A stretch of 17,013 nt of DNA from DRVV01 sp038868255 (lineage in GTDB: Archaea; Thermoproteota; Bathyarchaeia; Bathyarchaeales; Bathycorpusculaceae). Location of the stretch: positions 1 to 17,013 of the forward strand of contig JAWCTJ010000023.1 in NCBI GenBank assembly GCA_038868255.1. The letters run 5' to 3'. The notes under the pieces were generated by a model. It did not search any database. It was given only the letters and a program-made list of their open reading frames with translations, and was not told the origin of the DNA. Shown here piece after piece: positions 6,217-13,074 of this stretch (within the stretch, counting starts at the first letter, position 1; each line of letters starts with the position of its first letter). Made by a program: the position numbers and the translations under genes.

Positions 6217-6918
6217 GTGGTGAACTATGCAAAAGCGAAAATTGTTGCCTTATTCTTAGTTATTCTGCTAGTGGGTTTATGGGGAGGCTTCGTCATAAGC
6301 TACTTGATTTACCAGCCACAAATATCCCGCCTTACAAGTGAAGTCGCAACAATTAGAACCGAATTGAATGAATCAGAGAATCAGCTTGATTCCTTGAAAG
6401 CCATAATTTCAAACTCCACGGGCAAGCTGCAAACGCCTAACATCACAAATATCGAAAGCCAAATTGAAGAACTACAAATAAAATTCGAGATTTTAAGAAA
6501 GGCCTTATTAAATCTAACCGAAATAATGGAGGACTTCAATCATATCCTCAATATTCTGTTAACCATCCAAGCCATGTCAGGCTCTGAAAGATTAGATTTC
6601 CTAACAACAGATACTACAAGTAACAGCGCAGAATTCATAATTAACATTACAGTAAAAAATGTCGGGTCCTCACCCGCAATAATAACTGCATTCTTCCTAA
6701 ACGGCACCTTATACAATAACATCAGCGGCGTTTCAATAAGCCCCGACCCATCAACAAATATACTCGCCATAAGCGCAAATGCCCAACAAACATTCATTAT
6801 ACGAATGCCTATAAACCTAAAGATCGGTGACGCTACAGCAGCATCAGGCGCAACCCTTGACATAACAATACAAACCCTCACAGGCAACAGATACACGAAA
6901 ACAGTAAACCTTCCATAG
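6217..6918 (+). CDS. Membrane-anchored coiled-coil protein with beta-rich outer domain
   Basis: 233 residues. One N-terminal membrane segment (about 8-32, AKIVALFLVILLVGLWGGFV onward) acts as a signal anchor. A coiled coil follows at about 36-115. The C-terminal domain (about 135-233) is Thr/Asn/Ser-rich, with strands such as AEFIINITVKNVGSSPAIIT, resembling the archaeal immunoglobulin-like or CARDB-type folds that extend from the cell surface. Several N-X-S/T sites fit an extracellular, glycosylated domain. The start is GTG 6217 or the adjacent GTG 6220; the GGTGA at 6209-6213 favours 6220. Codon use is richer in ATA/ACA than in the core genes. The function is unknown; neighbouring genes give no operon clue. 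Confidence 0.7.
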   Translation: MVNYAKAKIVALFLVILLVGLWGGFVISYLIYQPQISRLTSEVATIRTELNESENQLDSLKAIISNSTGKLQTPNITNIESQIEELQIKFEILRKALLNLTEIMEDFNHILNILLTIQAMSGSERLDFLTTDTTSNSAEFIINITVKNVGSSPAIITAFFLNGTLYNNISGVSISPDPSTNILAISANAQQTFIIRMPINLKIGDATAASGATLDITIQTLTGNRYTKTVNLP

Positions 6919-6955
6919 CAATACTTACGATGAAAGTAAACCCGAAACGAAATCC

Positions 6956-6961
6956 CTATAT
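6956..6961 (+). promoter_or_regulatory. TATA box for tRNA-Ala
   Basis: CTATAT about 40 bases before the mature 5' end of the tRNA. This allows a short 5' leader to be removed by RNase P. Confidence 0.4.
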
Positions 6962-6995
6962 CTGATAGCTCCGCTCATACAAAAAGAAGCAAGAT

Positions 6996-7072
6996 GGGCC
7001 GGTAGTTCAGTTGGCATGAACGCCCGACTTGCACTCGGGAGGTCGCGGGTTCAAATCCCGCCCGGTCCACCA
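6996..7072 (+). tRNA. tRNA-Ala (TGC anticodon), encoded CCA
   Basis: A full cloverleaf can be drawn. Acceptor stem GGGCCGG pairs with CCGGTCC (7062-7068). The D stem is GTTC/GAAC (7005-7008 with 7018-7021). The anticodon stem is CCCGA/TCGGG around loop CTTGCAC, with TGC at 7030-7032. The T stem is GCGGG/CCCGC (7045-7049 with 7057-7061). The third acceptor pair is G-U, the classic alanine identity element G3:U70, which confirms the amino acid. The discriminator base is A (7069) and CCA is encoded at 7070-7072. There is no intron. No copy of its 3' end is seen elsewhere in the window, so nothing points to integration here. Confidence 0.97.
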
Positions 7073-7081
7073 AAATTTTGT

Positions 7082-7105
7082 TAAACCCCTTAAGGGGCTT
7101 ATATC
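7082..7105 (+). promoter_or_regulatory. Palindrome and TATA box ahead of adenine-deaminase-like gene
   Basis: CCCCTTAAGGGG (7086-7097) is a perfect 12-bp palindrome. Counting flanking bases, 9 of 10 positions are symmetric over 7082-7101. It directly abuts CTTATATC (7098-7105), a good TATA box, and covers the BRE position. A start site near 7128 and the Shine-Dalgarno AGGTGAT (7140-7146) before ATG 7152 complete a normal promoter. A bound regulator would compete with TBP/TFB. It could instead be a weak 3' hairpin for the tRNA transcript, but the 4-base loop and lack of a T-run make that less likely. Confidence 0.5.
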
Positions 7106-7151
7106 AAGTAAGTTTCCGTTGTTCAAATTGTTAAATCTTAGGTGATGCCTG

Positions 7152-8906
7152 ATGAATAACAGAATGCTTATAGATGTGTGCTTGGGAAGGGAAAAAGCGG
7201 ATCTTGCTTTGAAATGTAGGACCCTACTTAATGTTTTTTCAGGGGAAATCTTGGAGAATGTTGACGTAATCATTAAAGGCTGTAGAATTGCTTATGTGGG
7301 CAAAAATTCAAGCCATATGATAGGCGCTAACACTCGAGTTATGAATATAAGTGAAGGTGTTGTTGTTCCAGGCTTCATCGACGCTCACACCCACATAGAC
7401 ATGTTATGCACCCCTACAGAACAAGCCAAAATGGCTTTAGTTCATGGAACCACAACGCTATTCGCGGAGCCGGACGAATTGACCAGCGTCATGGGAGTTA
7501 AGGGCTTAAAAATCTTCATGGACGAAATTGGAAAGCTTCCAATAAAAGTTTACGTGCTGGTTCCTCTAACCGTCCCACAAGATCCCTTGCTCAGCTCAAT
7601 TAAGCCAATGTCGCTGAGTGCCTACAAGAGGTTTTTGTCCATGGAAGCCGTAGTGGGACTTGGTGAAACCGTCGCTTGGACGTTAATATTGAGCAACGAC
7701 AGCTACTATGTTGAAAAGTTCAAGCTGGCTCTTGAAAGAGGTAAACTTATTGAAGGGCATACTGCTGGGGCTAGAGACATTAAACTTGCCGGTTGCATAT
7801 GCGCTGGAGTATCCTCCTGTCATGAGTCTATAAATGCTGAGCAAGCGATGGAGCGGCTGAGGCTTGGTCTGTTTCTGATGATCCGTGAAGGCTCCATAAG
7901 AAGAAACCTGCCAGCCATACTTCCACAGCTTGTAAGTTCAAAAGTGGACCTCTGCAACGTTGCCCTCGTAACAGATGGTGTAGATCCGGTGGACATGGTA
8001 GAAACAGGCTATCTTGATCAAGTAGTTAAAGAAGCTATTGAATATGGACTTGATCCGATTAAGGCAATTCAGCTGGTGACCATAAACCCTGCAAGGCACT
8101 TCAAAATGGACGGTTATATTGGCTCCATAGCTCCTGGAAGATATGCCGACATAACAGTGATAAAAAGCTTGGAAAAACCAGAAGTTCTACTTACAATTTG
8201 TAATGGGTATGTTCAGGCTAAGGATGGAAGATTTGTGGGAAGCCTTGAAAAGCACTCTTATCCACGCTATGCATTTAAAACTATGAAAGTGAAAGAGAAA
8301 GCTAGGCCGGAAATGTTCAAGGTCCAAGCTCCAATCCAAGAGGACCCTGTAAAAATTATTGTAGCTAGACTTGAAAATGAAATTATCACTCGTAAGGAAA
8401 TAGAGACCGTTAATGTTGTCGATGGAGAAGTCAAACCGAATGCAGCTCTGGACCTAGCCAAGATCGCCGTTATTGACAGGCATACCCGAAGTGGCAGGAT
8501 TAACCTAGGCTTCATTAAGGGTTTCGGGTCAGAAGTTGGAGCCATTGCATGCAGCCTAAACTTCGATGAAAATCAGTTAGTGGTGATAGGATATAACGAT
8601 GTTGACATGGCCTCCGCCGCAAACATTACCATGAAATCTGGTGGAGGCATAACAATAGTAGATAATGGCCATTTATTGGAAGCATTGCCGTTACCAATAG
8701 CGGGAGTTATTTCCGTCGAAAACTTGGATGCTGTTGCCAGCAAGCTTAAGAGAATTAACAAACTCCTAAAAATGATGGGATCGCCCCTCATAAAACCCCT
8801 TAACACAGTCTTTTTCATAACATTCGTTTCACTTCCTGAAATACGTTTTACGGATAGAGGAATAGTGGATGTAAAAAATAGACGCTACATTCCATTGTTT
8901 GCGTAG
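7152..8906 (+). CDS. ade: Adenine deaminase family amidohydrolase, divergent
   Basis: 584 residues, full length for the Ade family, which converts adenine to hypoxanthine and ammonia. The TIM-barrel metal ligands are visible: PGFIDAHTHID (73-83), GLGE (about 170-173), GHTAG (about 207-211), the His in SSCHES and the first Asp of VTDGVDP. The C-terminal Ade domain is also clear: KIAVIDRHTRSGRINLGFIK, GYNDVDMASAAN, SGGGITIVDNG, LPLPIAGVIS and TDRGIVDV. Three usually conserved motifs differ: SDHE is SCHE, TDD is TDG, and the C-terminal HDSHN is replaced by FDENQ. All are in otherwise well-aligned context and the frame is intact. It may be an active enzyme with changed substrate rather than a canonical adenine deaminase. 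The start is ATG 7152 behind AGGTGAT. Confidence 0.82.
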   Translation: MNNRMLIDVCLGREKADLALKCRTLLNVFSGEILENVDVIIKGCRIAYVGKNSSHMIGANTRVMNISEGVVVPGFIDAHTHIDMLCTPTEQAKMALVHGTTTLFAEPDELTSVMGVKGLKIFMDEIGKLPIKVYVLVPLTVPQDPLLSSIKPMSLSAYKRFLSMEAVVGLGETVAWTLILSNDSYYVEKFKLALERGKLIEGHTAGARDIKLAGCICAGVSSCHESINAEQAMERLRLGLFLMIREGSIRRNLPAILPQLVSSKVDLCNVALVTDGVDPVDMVETGYLDQVVKEAIEYGLDPIKAIQLVTINPARHFKMDGYIGSIAPGRYADITVIKSLEKPEVLLTICNGYVQAKDGRFVGSLEKHSYPRYAFKTMKVKEKARPEMFKVQAPIQEDPVKIIVARLENEIITRKEIETVNVVDGEVKPNAALDLAKIAVIDRHTRSGRINLGFIKGFGSEVGAIACSLNFDENQLVVIGYNDVDMASAANITMKSGGGITIVDNGHLLEALPLPIAGVISVENLDAVASKLKRINKLLKMMGSPLIKPLNTVFFITFVSLPEIRFTDRGIVDVKNRRYIPLFA

Positions 8907-8973
8907 GATCAATTGCAAAGGAGAATCGGTAACTTTATCCTCACAAAGCATGCCTATTTAGGTTGAGGCCGCT

Positions 8974-10215
8974 GTGAAGAGCACAATAATATATAAAACA
9001 TTCCAGGAATATTACACTAAAGATTTCCATATAGAGAATGCTCCAAAACAAATGGATAAGCGGGAATTTGGCTTCGTCCTGTTCTCTCAAGGTGTTGTTG
9101 TACGCCATAAACGATTCAAAAGCATAGATGAGCTTAAGGCCTTTATGCGGGAAAACGTCCCATCCGACGCGTACTATTCATGCGCTTACTACGATGATCC
9201 TGAAGCTGAAATGGACAAGAAAGGATGGCTCGGCGCTGACCTAATATTTGACATAGACGCGGATCATATCCCGACAAACTGCGATCGTGTTCATGAAGAA
9301 TGGACTTGCACCAGCTGCGGTTTTTATGGGAAAGGAGTGGTTCCGGAGAATTGTCCAATATGTGGCGGTGAGAAATTTGATGTTAAAACATGGCCATGTG
9401 AGAAATGCTTGACATCAGCGAAAATGGAAACTTTGAAACTTCTGAGCTTTCTGATTAACGACTTCGGATTCTCGAAGGACGAAATTCAACTCTTCTTCTC
9501 CGGCAACAGGGGTTACCACGTTCATGTAGTAAACGAAGCAGTCAAAGAACTGGATTCCTTTGCACGTAAGGAAATTGTAGACTACCTGTTCGGTGTAGGT
9601 TTGGAAGTCCCGTTCCATGCTCCTCTAGTTAAGAAATCTAAAAAGGGTATGGAAATTGGGAGGGGAATGAAATTCTCAAGTTTCGGATGGCCCCAACGTC
9701 TCCGGCATGGAACACAAAAGTTTCTTGAAGAAGCAGATGAGAATCATTTGAAGGAGATTGGATTGAAGCTTGATGTGATAAGAGCCATCATAGAGAACAG
9801 AGATGCTTTGCTAAAGGGACTAAATGAACATGGTGGGCTGCCTCTTGCTAGAGGCGTGGGCTTTGGAACATGGAAGCGGATATTAGAGCATATAGCAAAA
9901 TTGCAGTCCGCGAAAATAGACACGGTGGTGACTACGGACGTACATAGACTGATAAGGTTGCCAAACACACTAAACAGCAAAACGGGCTTTAAAAAGGTGG
10001 AAGTACCAATATCTAAACTTGAAGAGTTCGATCCCTTTAAGGAGGCGATAGCAATCAGAACTGGAAGCATAAAGGTGAAAGTCACCAGTGCTCCTGCTTT
10101 TAGGGTTGGTAACGAAACCTTCGGACCCTACAGAGACATGGTTGTTGAGTTGCCCACGGCAGCTGCTTTACTCCTAATCTGTAGAGAACGCGCGGAGGCT
10201 GTGGAACAACAATGA
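8974..10215 (+). CDS. priS: DNA primase small (catalytic) subunit PriS
   Basis: 413 residues. The catalytic Asp pair is in DLIFDIDADH (Asp93, Asp95). SGNRGYHVHV (176-185) is the archaeo-eukaryotic primase nucleotide-binding motif, and TTDVHRLIRLP (320-330) supplies the third Asp (322) and the conserved HRLIRLP. Three CxxC pairs, CTSC (112-115), CPIC (127-130) and CEKC (142-145), form the zinc region. The start is GTG 8974, with GGTTGAGG just upstream (8960-8967). A weak TATA-like element (ACTTTATC, 8932-8939) lies before it. The stop overlaps the gins51 start as ATGA, so the two are translationally coupled. The large subunit priL is not in the window. Confidence 0.95.
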   Translation: MKSTIIYKTFQEYYTKDFHIENAPKQMDKREFGFVLFSQGVVVRHKRFKSIDELKAFMRENVPSDAYYSCAYYDDPEAEMDKKGWLGADLIFDIDADHIPTNCDRVHEEWTCTSCGFYGKGVVPENCPICGGEKFDVKTWPCEKCLTSAKMETLKLLSFLINDFGFSKDEIQLFFSGNRGYHVHVVNEAVKELDSFARKEIVDYLFGVGLEVPFHAPLVKKSKKGMEIGRGMKFSSFGWPQRLRHGTQKFLEEADENHLKEIGLKLDVIRAIIENRDALLKGLNEHGGLPLARGVGFGTWKRILEHIAKLQSAKIDTVVTTDVHRLIRLPNTLNSKTGFKKVEVPISKLEEFDPFKEAIAIRTGSIKVKVTSAPAFRVGNETFGPYRDMVVELPTAAALLLICRERAEAVEQQ

Positions 10216-10760
10216 TGTATGAAGAGTTGTTTGGGATCTGGAAGAAAGAGCGAGAATCAAGAGATCTAGTGCAAATTCCACCAGACTTTTACACGCATGC
10301 TGCAGAATACATAAAGCGCTTAAAGGAAGAAGAGCGGATGCTGGATAAGAAAACAGTGAAAGCAAGTCTTCTAGCTGAGGAACACCGAAATGTAAAACGT
10401 ATGATCCGCGAACTAATAAGAATAAGATATGAAAAAATTGTTCGCATTCTGGCACGCGGAGAAAAACCCCCAGCAGACGCTTTAGCCCCCCAAGAAGAAA
10501 GAATAATTTCTGGAAACCTAAACTTTGCTGAAGCATTCCACAACCTCGCCAAAGATATGTTGCAGGGTCGCCTTTCAAGTTCAAGCCCACAGGAACCTTA
10601 CAAGAGAATTTTGGTGCGGTTTTTGAAGGATATTCCATCCATAGTTGGTGCTGACATGAAAATTTACGGGCCTTTCAAGTGTGAGGATGTAGCCTCTTTA
10701 CCCATTGAAAATGCCAAAATATTGATTAGGCAAGAGTTAGCAAAGGCTATCGAAACATAG
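10212..10760 (+). CDS. gins51: GINS complex subunit Gins51
   Basis: 182 residues. The order is the Gins51 (Gins15) type: an N-terminal helical A domain (about 1-115, including LLAEEHRNVKRMIRELIRIR), a linker, then the small C-terminal B domain (about 128-182: VRFLKDIPSIVGADMKIYGP, EDVASLP, ENAKILIRQ). GINS links MCM with GAN/RecJ and primase at the replication fork in archaea. The start is ATG 10212, overlapping the priS stop by four bases; the adjacent ATG 10215 is an alternative. The placement after priS is a known archaeal arrangement and strengthens the call. Confidence 0.88.
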   Translation: MMYEELFGIWKKERESRDLVQIPPDFYTHAAEYIKRLKEEERMLDKKTVKASLLAEEHRNVKRMIRELIRIRYEKIVRILARGEKPPADALAPQEERIISGNLNFAEAFHNLAKDMLQGRLSSSSPQEPYKRILVRFLKDIPSIVGADMKIYGPFKCEDVASLPIENAKILIRQELAKAIET

Positions 10761-10776
10761 GTTTAACATGAAAAAA

Positions 10777-10784
10777 GTATATGA
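10777..10784 (+). promoter_or_regulatory. TATA box for ribosomal/translation operon
   Basis: GTATATGA preceded by an A-rich BRE-like stretch, in the 67-base gap after gins51. The predicted start site is near 10807, giving a leader of about 20 bases to the ATG at 10828. Confidence 0.45.
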
Positions 10785-10827
10785 GTAAGTCGTTCTAATC
10801 TTATGCAGAAATTGAGCGTGACATAAC

Positions 10828-11103
10828 ATGAATGTTCCAAAGGAGATAAGAACATACTGTCCCCGATGTAAAAACTATCAAGTTCATTCGGTTTCGCTGT
10901 ACAAAGCTGGAAAGAGGAGGACCCTTGCTAAAGGAGAACGTCACCACGAAAGAGAGAAAAAGGGCTACGGCGGACAGAAGTATCCACTGCAGAGAAGGTT
11001 CTCCAAAACCACGAAGAAGCAAACTCTAAAATTGAAGTGCAAGGCATGCGGCTACATGAGGCACAGGGAAGGCATCCGCCTGAGAAAACTTACATTGGTT
11101 TAG
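10828..11103 (+). CDS. rpl44e: 50S ribosomal protein eL42 (L44e)
   Basis: 91 residues, full length. The zinc ligands are CPRC (11-14) and CKAC (71-74). Segments KGERHHEREKKGYGGQKYP and RFSKTTKKQTLKLKC are hallmarks of L44e/eL42, which sits near the ribosomal E site. The protein is strongly basic, as expected. It is the first gene of the translation operon, followed after 14 bases by rps27e. Confidence 0.97.
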   Translation: MNVPKEIRTYCPRCKNYQVHSVSLYKAGKRRTLAKGERHHEREKKGYGGQKYPLQRRFSKTTKKQTLKLKCKACGYMRHREGIRLRKLTLV

Positions 11104-11117
11104 GCTGGTGACCCGTA

Positions 11118-11315
11118 ATGGTTTCATGGGAGAAGCTTATTCCAAGTCCAAGAAGCCGCTTTTTGAGGGTTAAATGCCTAAAATGCGGAAACGAACAGAT
11201 AATATTTAGTCACGCAACAAACATTGTTAACTGCAATGTCTGCGGAGCTGAACTTGCAGGGCCATCAGGTGGGAAAGCTAATATCAAAGGCGAAGTAATT
11301 GAAGTCCTAGGGTAA
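11118..11315 (+). CDS. rps27e: 30S ribosomal protein eS27 (S27e)
   Basis: 65 residues, the normal archaeal length. The zinc ribbon has CLKC (20-23) and CNVC (39-42), with the family segments RVKCLKCGNEQIIFSHA and CGAELAGPSGGKA. A GGTGA Shine-Dalgarno at 11107-11111 lies six bases before the ATG. It is cotranscribed with rpl44e and eif2a. Confidence 0.97.
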   Translation: MVSWEKLIPSPRSRFLRVKCLKCGNEQIIFSHATNIVNCNVCGAELAGPSGGKANIKGEVIEVLG

Positions 11316-11329
11316 AATAAGGCGGTAAG

Positions 11330-12121
11330 ATGGTTTTAATTAAGCAGGAATGGCCTGAAGTAGGTGACTTAGTTATCGCTACGGTAGAAACAGTTACGGA
11401 TTACGGCGCTTACGTGAGACTTGATGAATACAACAATAAGCTCGGCCTTCTTCATATTTCCGAAATATCTTCCTCTTGGATACGGAACATTAGAGATTAC
11501 GTTTGGGAAGGACAAAAGGTCGTTTTGAAGGTTTTACGTGTAGATCAGGAAAAGGGACACATCGACCTTTCCCTGAGAAGGGTGACTAAAAGAGAAAAAA
11601 TTGACAAAATGATTTCATGGAAGAGGGAGAGAAAAGCTGAGGCGCTTCTTAGAAGCGTTGCCGAACGAATCGGCCTTCCTGTGGAACAAGTCTACGAGAA
11701 AGCCGGTTCCCTCATGGAGAAAGAATATGGCCTGTATGAGGGATTCGAGAAGGCGGCAAAGGAAGGCCCAGAGATTTTAACAAAAATCGGCGTGCCAAAG
11801 GATTTTGCAGACGTCATATCTGAGGTGGCGAAGGAAAAAATACGCCCACCAACGGTTAAAGTAAAGGGCATAGTGGAGCTTCGCTGTTTAAGACCTGACG
11901 GCGTCAAGATAATTAGGGAGGCTTTTATGAACGCTAAAAAAACTGAGAAGGTGAAAGATTCAAGGGTGCAGTTTTATGTTGTAGCTGCTCCTAAATATGC
12001 CATAGAGGTACAAGCTGACAATTATAAGCATGCTGAGGCAACACTGCAGAGGCTTGCTGATGCCATAATCTCATATGTTGTTAAAGCAGGAGGACAAGGC
12101 ATTTTCAGAAGGGAAGGATAG
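11330..12121 (+). CDS. eif2a: Translation initiation factor aIF2 alpha subunit
   Basis: 263 residues. The N-terminal S1 domain (about 11-85) includes TVTDYGAYVRLDEY, LLHISEISSSWIRNIRDYV and DQEKGHIDLSLRRV. A helical middle domain and a C-terminal alpha-beta domain (about 175-258) follow. The alpha subunit helps the aIF2 heterotrimer hold initiator tRNA. Ser47 in SEISSS aligns with the eukaryotic regulatory Ser51 (SELSRRR); phosphorylation of this loop has been reported in another archaeon. GGCGGT precedes the ATG. The TAG stop shares its last G with the GTG start of nop10. Confidence 0.96.
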   Translation: MVLIKQEWPEVGDLVIATVETVTDYGAYVRLDEYNNKLGLLHISEISSSWIRNIRDYVWEGQKVVLKVLRVDQEKGHIDLSLRRVTKREKIDKMISWKRERKAEALLRSVAERIGLPVEQVYEKAGSLMEKEYGLYEGFEKAAKEGPEILTKIGVPKDFADVISEVAKEKIRPPTVKVKGIVELRCLRPDGVKIIREAFMNAKKTEKVKDSRVQFYVVAAPKYAIEVQADNYKHAEATLQRLADAIISYVVKAGGQGIFRREG

Positions 12122-12288
12122 TGGTTTGGCTCTTAAGGAAATGTATAAACTGTGCGGAGTACACGTTAAAGAAGGATAAATGTCCTCGATGCGGCGGGGC
12201 GGTCCGGGTTCCACATCCGCCCAGGTTCTCTCCGCATGACAAGTATTTGCAGTATAGAATGGCGATGAAATCGGAGGCCCACGAATGA
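12121..12288 (+). CDS. nop10: Nop10, H/ACA ribonucleoprotein subunit
   Basis: 55 residues from a GTG at 12121-12123, a normal length for archaeal Nop10. It starts MVWLLRKCINCAEYTLKKDK and has the zinc ribbon CINC (8-11) and CPRC (21-24). The core motif VPHPPRFSPHDKYLQYR (30-46) is close to the family consensus. Nop10 binds the pseudouridine synthase Cbf5 in H/ACA guide RNPs and acts in rRNA modification. The start overlaps the eif2a stop (TAGTG) and the stop overlaps the PAC2 start (ATGA), so it is coupled on both sides. It is easily missed because of its size and GTG start. Confidence 0.96.
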   Translation: MVWLLRKCINCAEYTLKKDKCPRCGGAVRVPHPPRFSPHDKYLQYRMAMKSEAHE

Positions 12289-13058
12289 AGGAGACTATTA
12301 TAAAAGAACTTACAAAAGTTGAATTGAAAAGTCCCGTCATGATTGAGGGATTGCCGGGTCTTGGGCTTGTGGGGAAAATTGCCGTGCGCTACCTAATAAG
12401 GCAGTTGGGAGCCCAAAAGTTCGCTTACATGATCTCACCTCACTTCCCGTATTTTGTAATTGTAAACAAGAAAGGAGGCGTCCGACTTTTAAGAGGCGTC
12501 TTCTATTTCTGGAGAAATGAAACTGGAGAAAATGACCTCATCCTTTTCACTGGGGATAGCCAAGCACAAACCATTGAGGGACAATACGAAATCTCCAATA
12601 AAATTCTCGATTTTGCAGAACAATACAATGTTAAATTAGTTATAACGCTGGGCGGATACCGTGTAGAGACAAAGGAGAAGCCCAAAGTAATCGCGTCAGC
12701 GACAAGTCAAATGATCCTTGAAAGGGCCTTGAAGGCTGATGCTATAATAAGCCCCATAGGAAGCCCCATTGTCGGCACAGCAGGACTCATTTTGGGTTTA
12801 GCTCCCCTGAGAGATATTGATGCTCTATGCCTATTAGGTGAGACTCGGGGTTACCTGCCTGATCCCAAGGCAGCAAAAAGCGTTCTAGAGGTGCTTTTGA
12901 AATTTTTAAACATCAACATCGACCTATCCGGTATGGACGAAGAAATCACTAAAGCCGAAAGCATGGTGGCGCGCCTACAAAAAGTTGAGGAAAAAAGAAT
13001 CCTGCAAGAAGAACTTATGCGCAGATCTGAAGATAAAAAGATAACCTACATATCATAG
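12285..13058 (+). CDS. PAC2-family protein (proteasome assembly chaperone-like)
   Basis: 257 residues, matching the archaeal PAC2 family (COG2047). The glycine-rich MIEGLPGLGLVGKIAVRYLI (19-38) is the signature. Further blocks are FTGDSQAQTIEGQYEISNKILDFA, VITLGGYRVET, IVGTAGLILGLAPL and ALCLLGETRGYLPDPKAA. The C-terminus is a charged helix (about 218-250). Homologues include PbaB-type proteasome assembly factors, though archaeal substrates are not well defined. The start ATG overlaps the nop10 stop. It is the last gene of the operon and converges on mcm with only 16 bases between stops. Confidence 0.88.
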   Translation: MKETIIKELTKVELKSPVMIEGLPGLGLVGKIAVRYLIRQLGAQKFAYMISPHFPYFVIVNKKGGVRLLRGVFYFWRNETGENDLILFTGDSQAQTIEGQYEISNKILDFAEQYNVKLVITLGGYRVETKEKPKVIASATSQMILERALKADAIISPIGSPIVGTAGLILGLAPLRDIDALCLLGETRGYLPDPKAAKSVLEVLLKFLNINIDLSGMDEEITKAESMVARLQKVEEKRILQEELMRRSEDKKITYIS

Positions 13059-13074
13059 TAATGTATGATTGTTT

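Noticed and set aside
7007..7273. 88-residue minus-strand ORF containing WTGRDLNPRPPECKSG
   Set aside because: It is the antisense of tRNA-Ala; this type of sequence is a well-known false protein produced by translating across tRNA genes.
10174..10638. 154-residue minus-strand ORF over gins51
   Set aside because: Antisense to gins51 and the end of priS; low-complexity Leu/Ser-rich product typical of a shadow frame.
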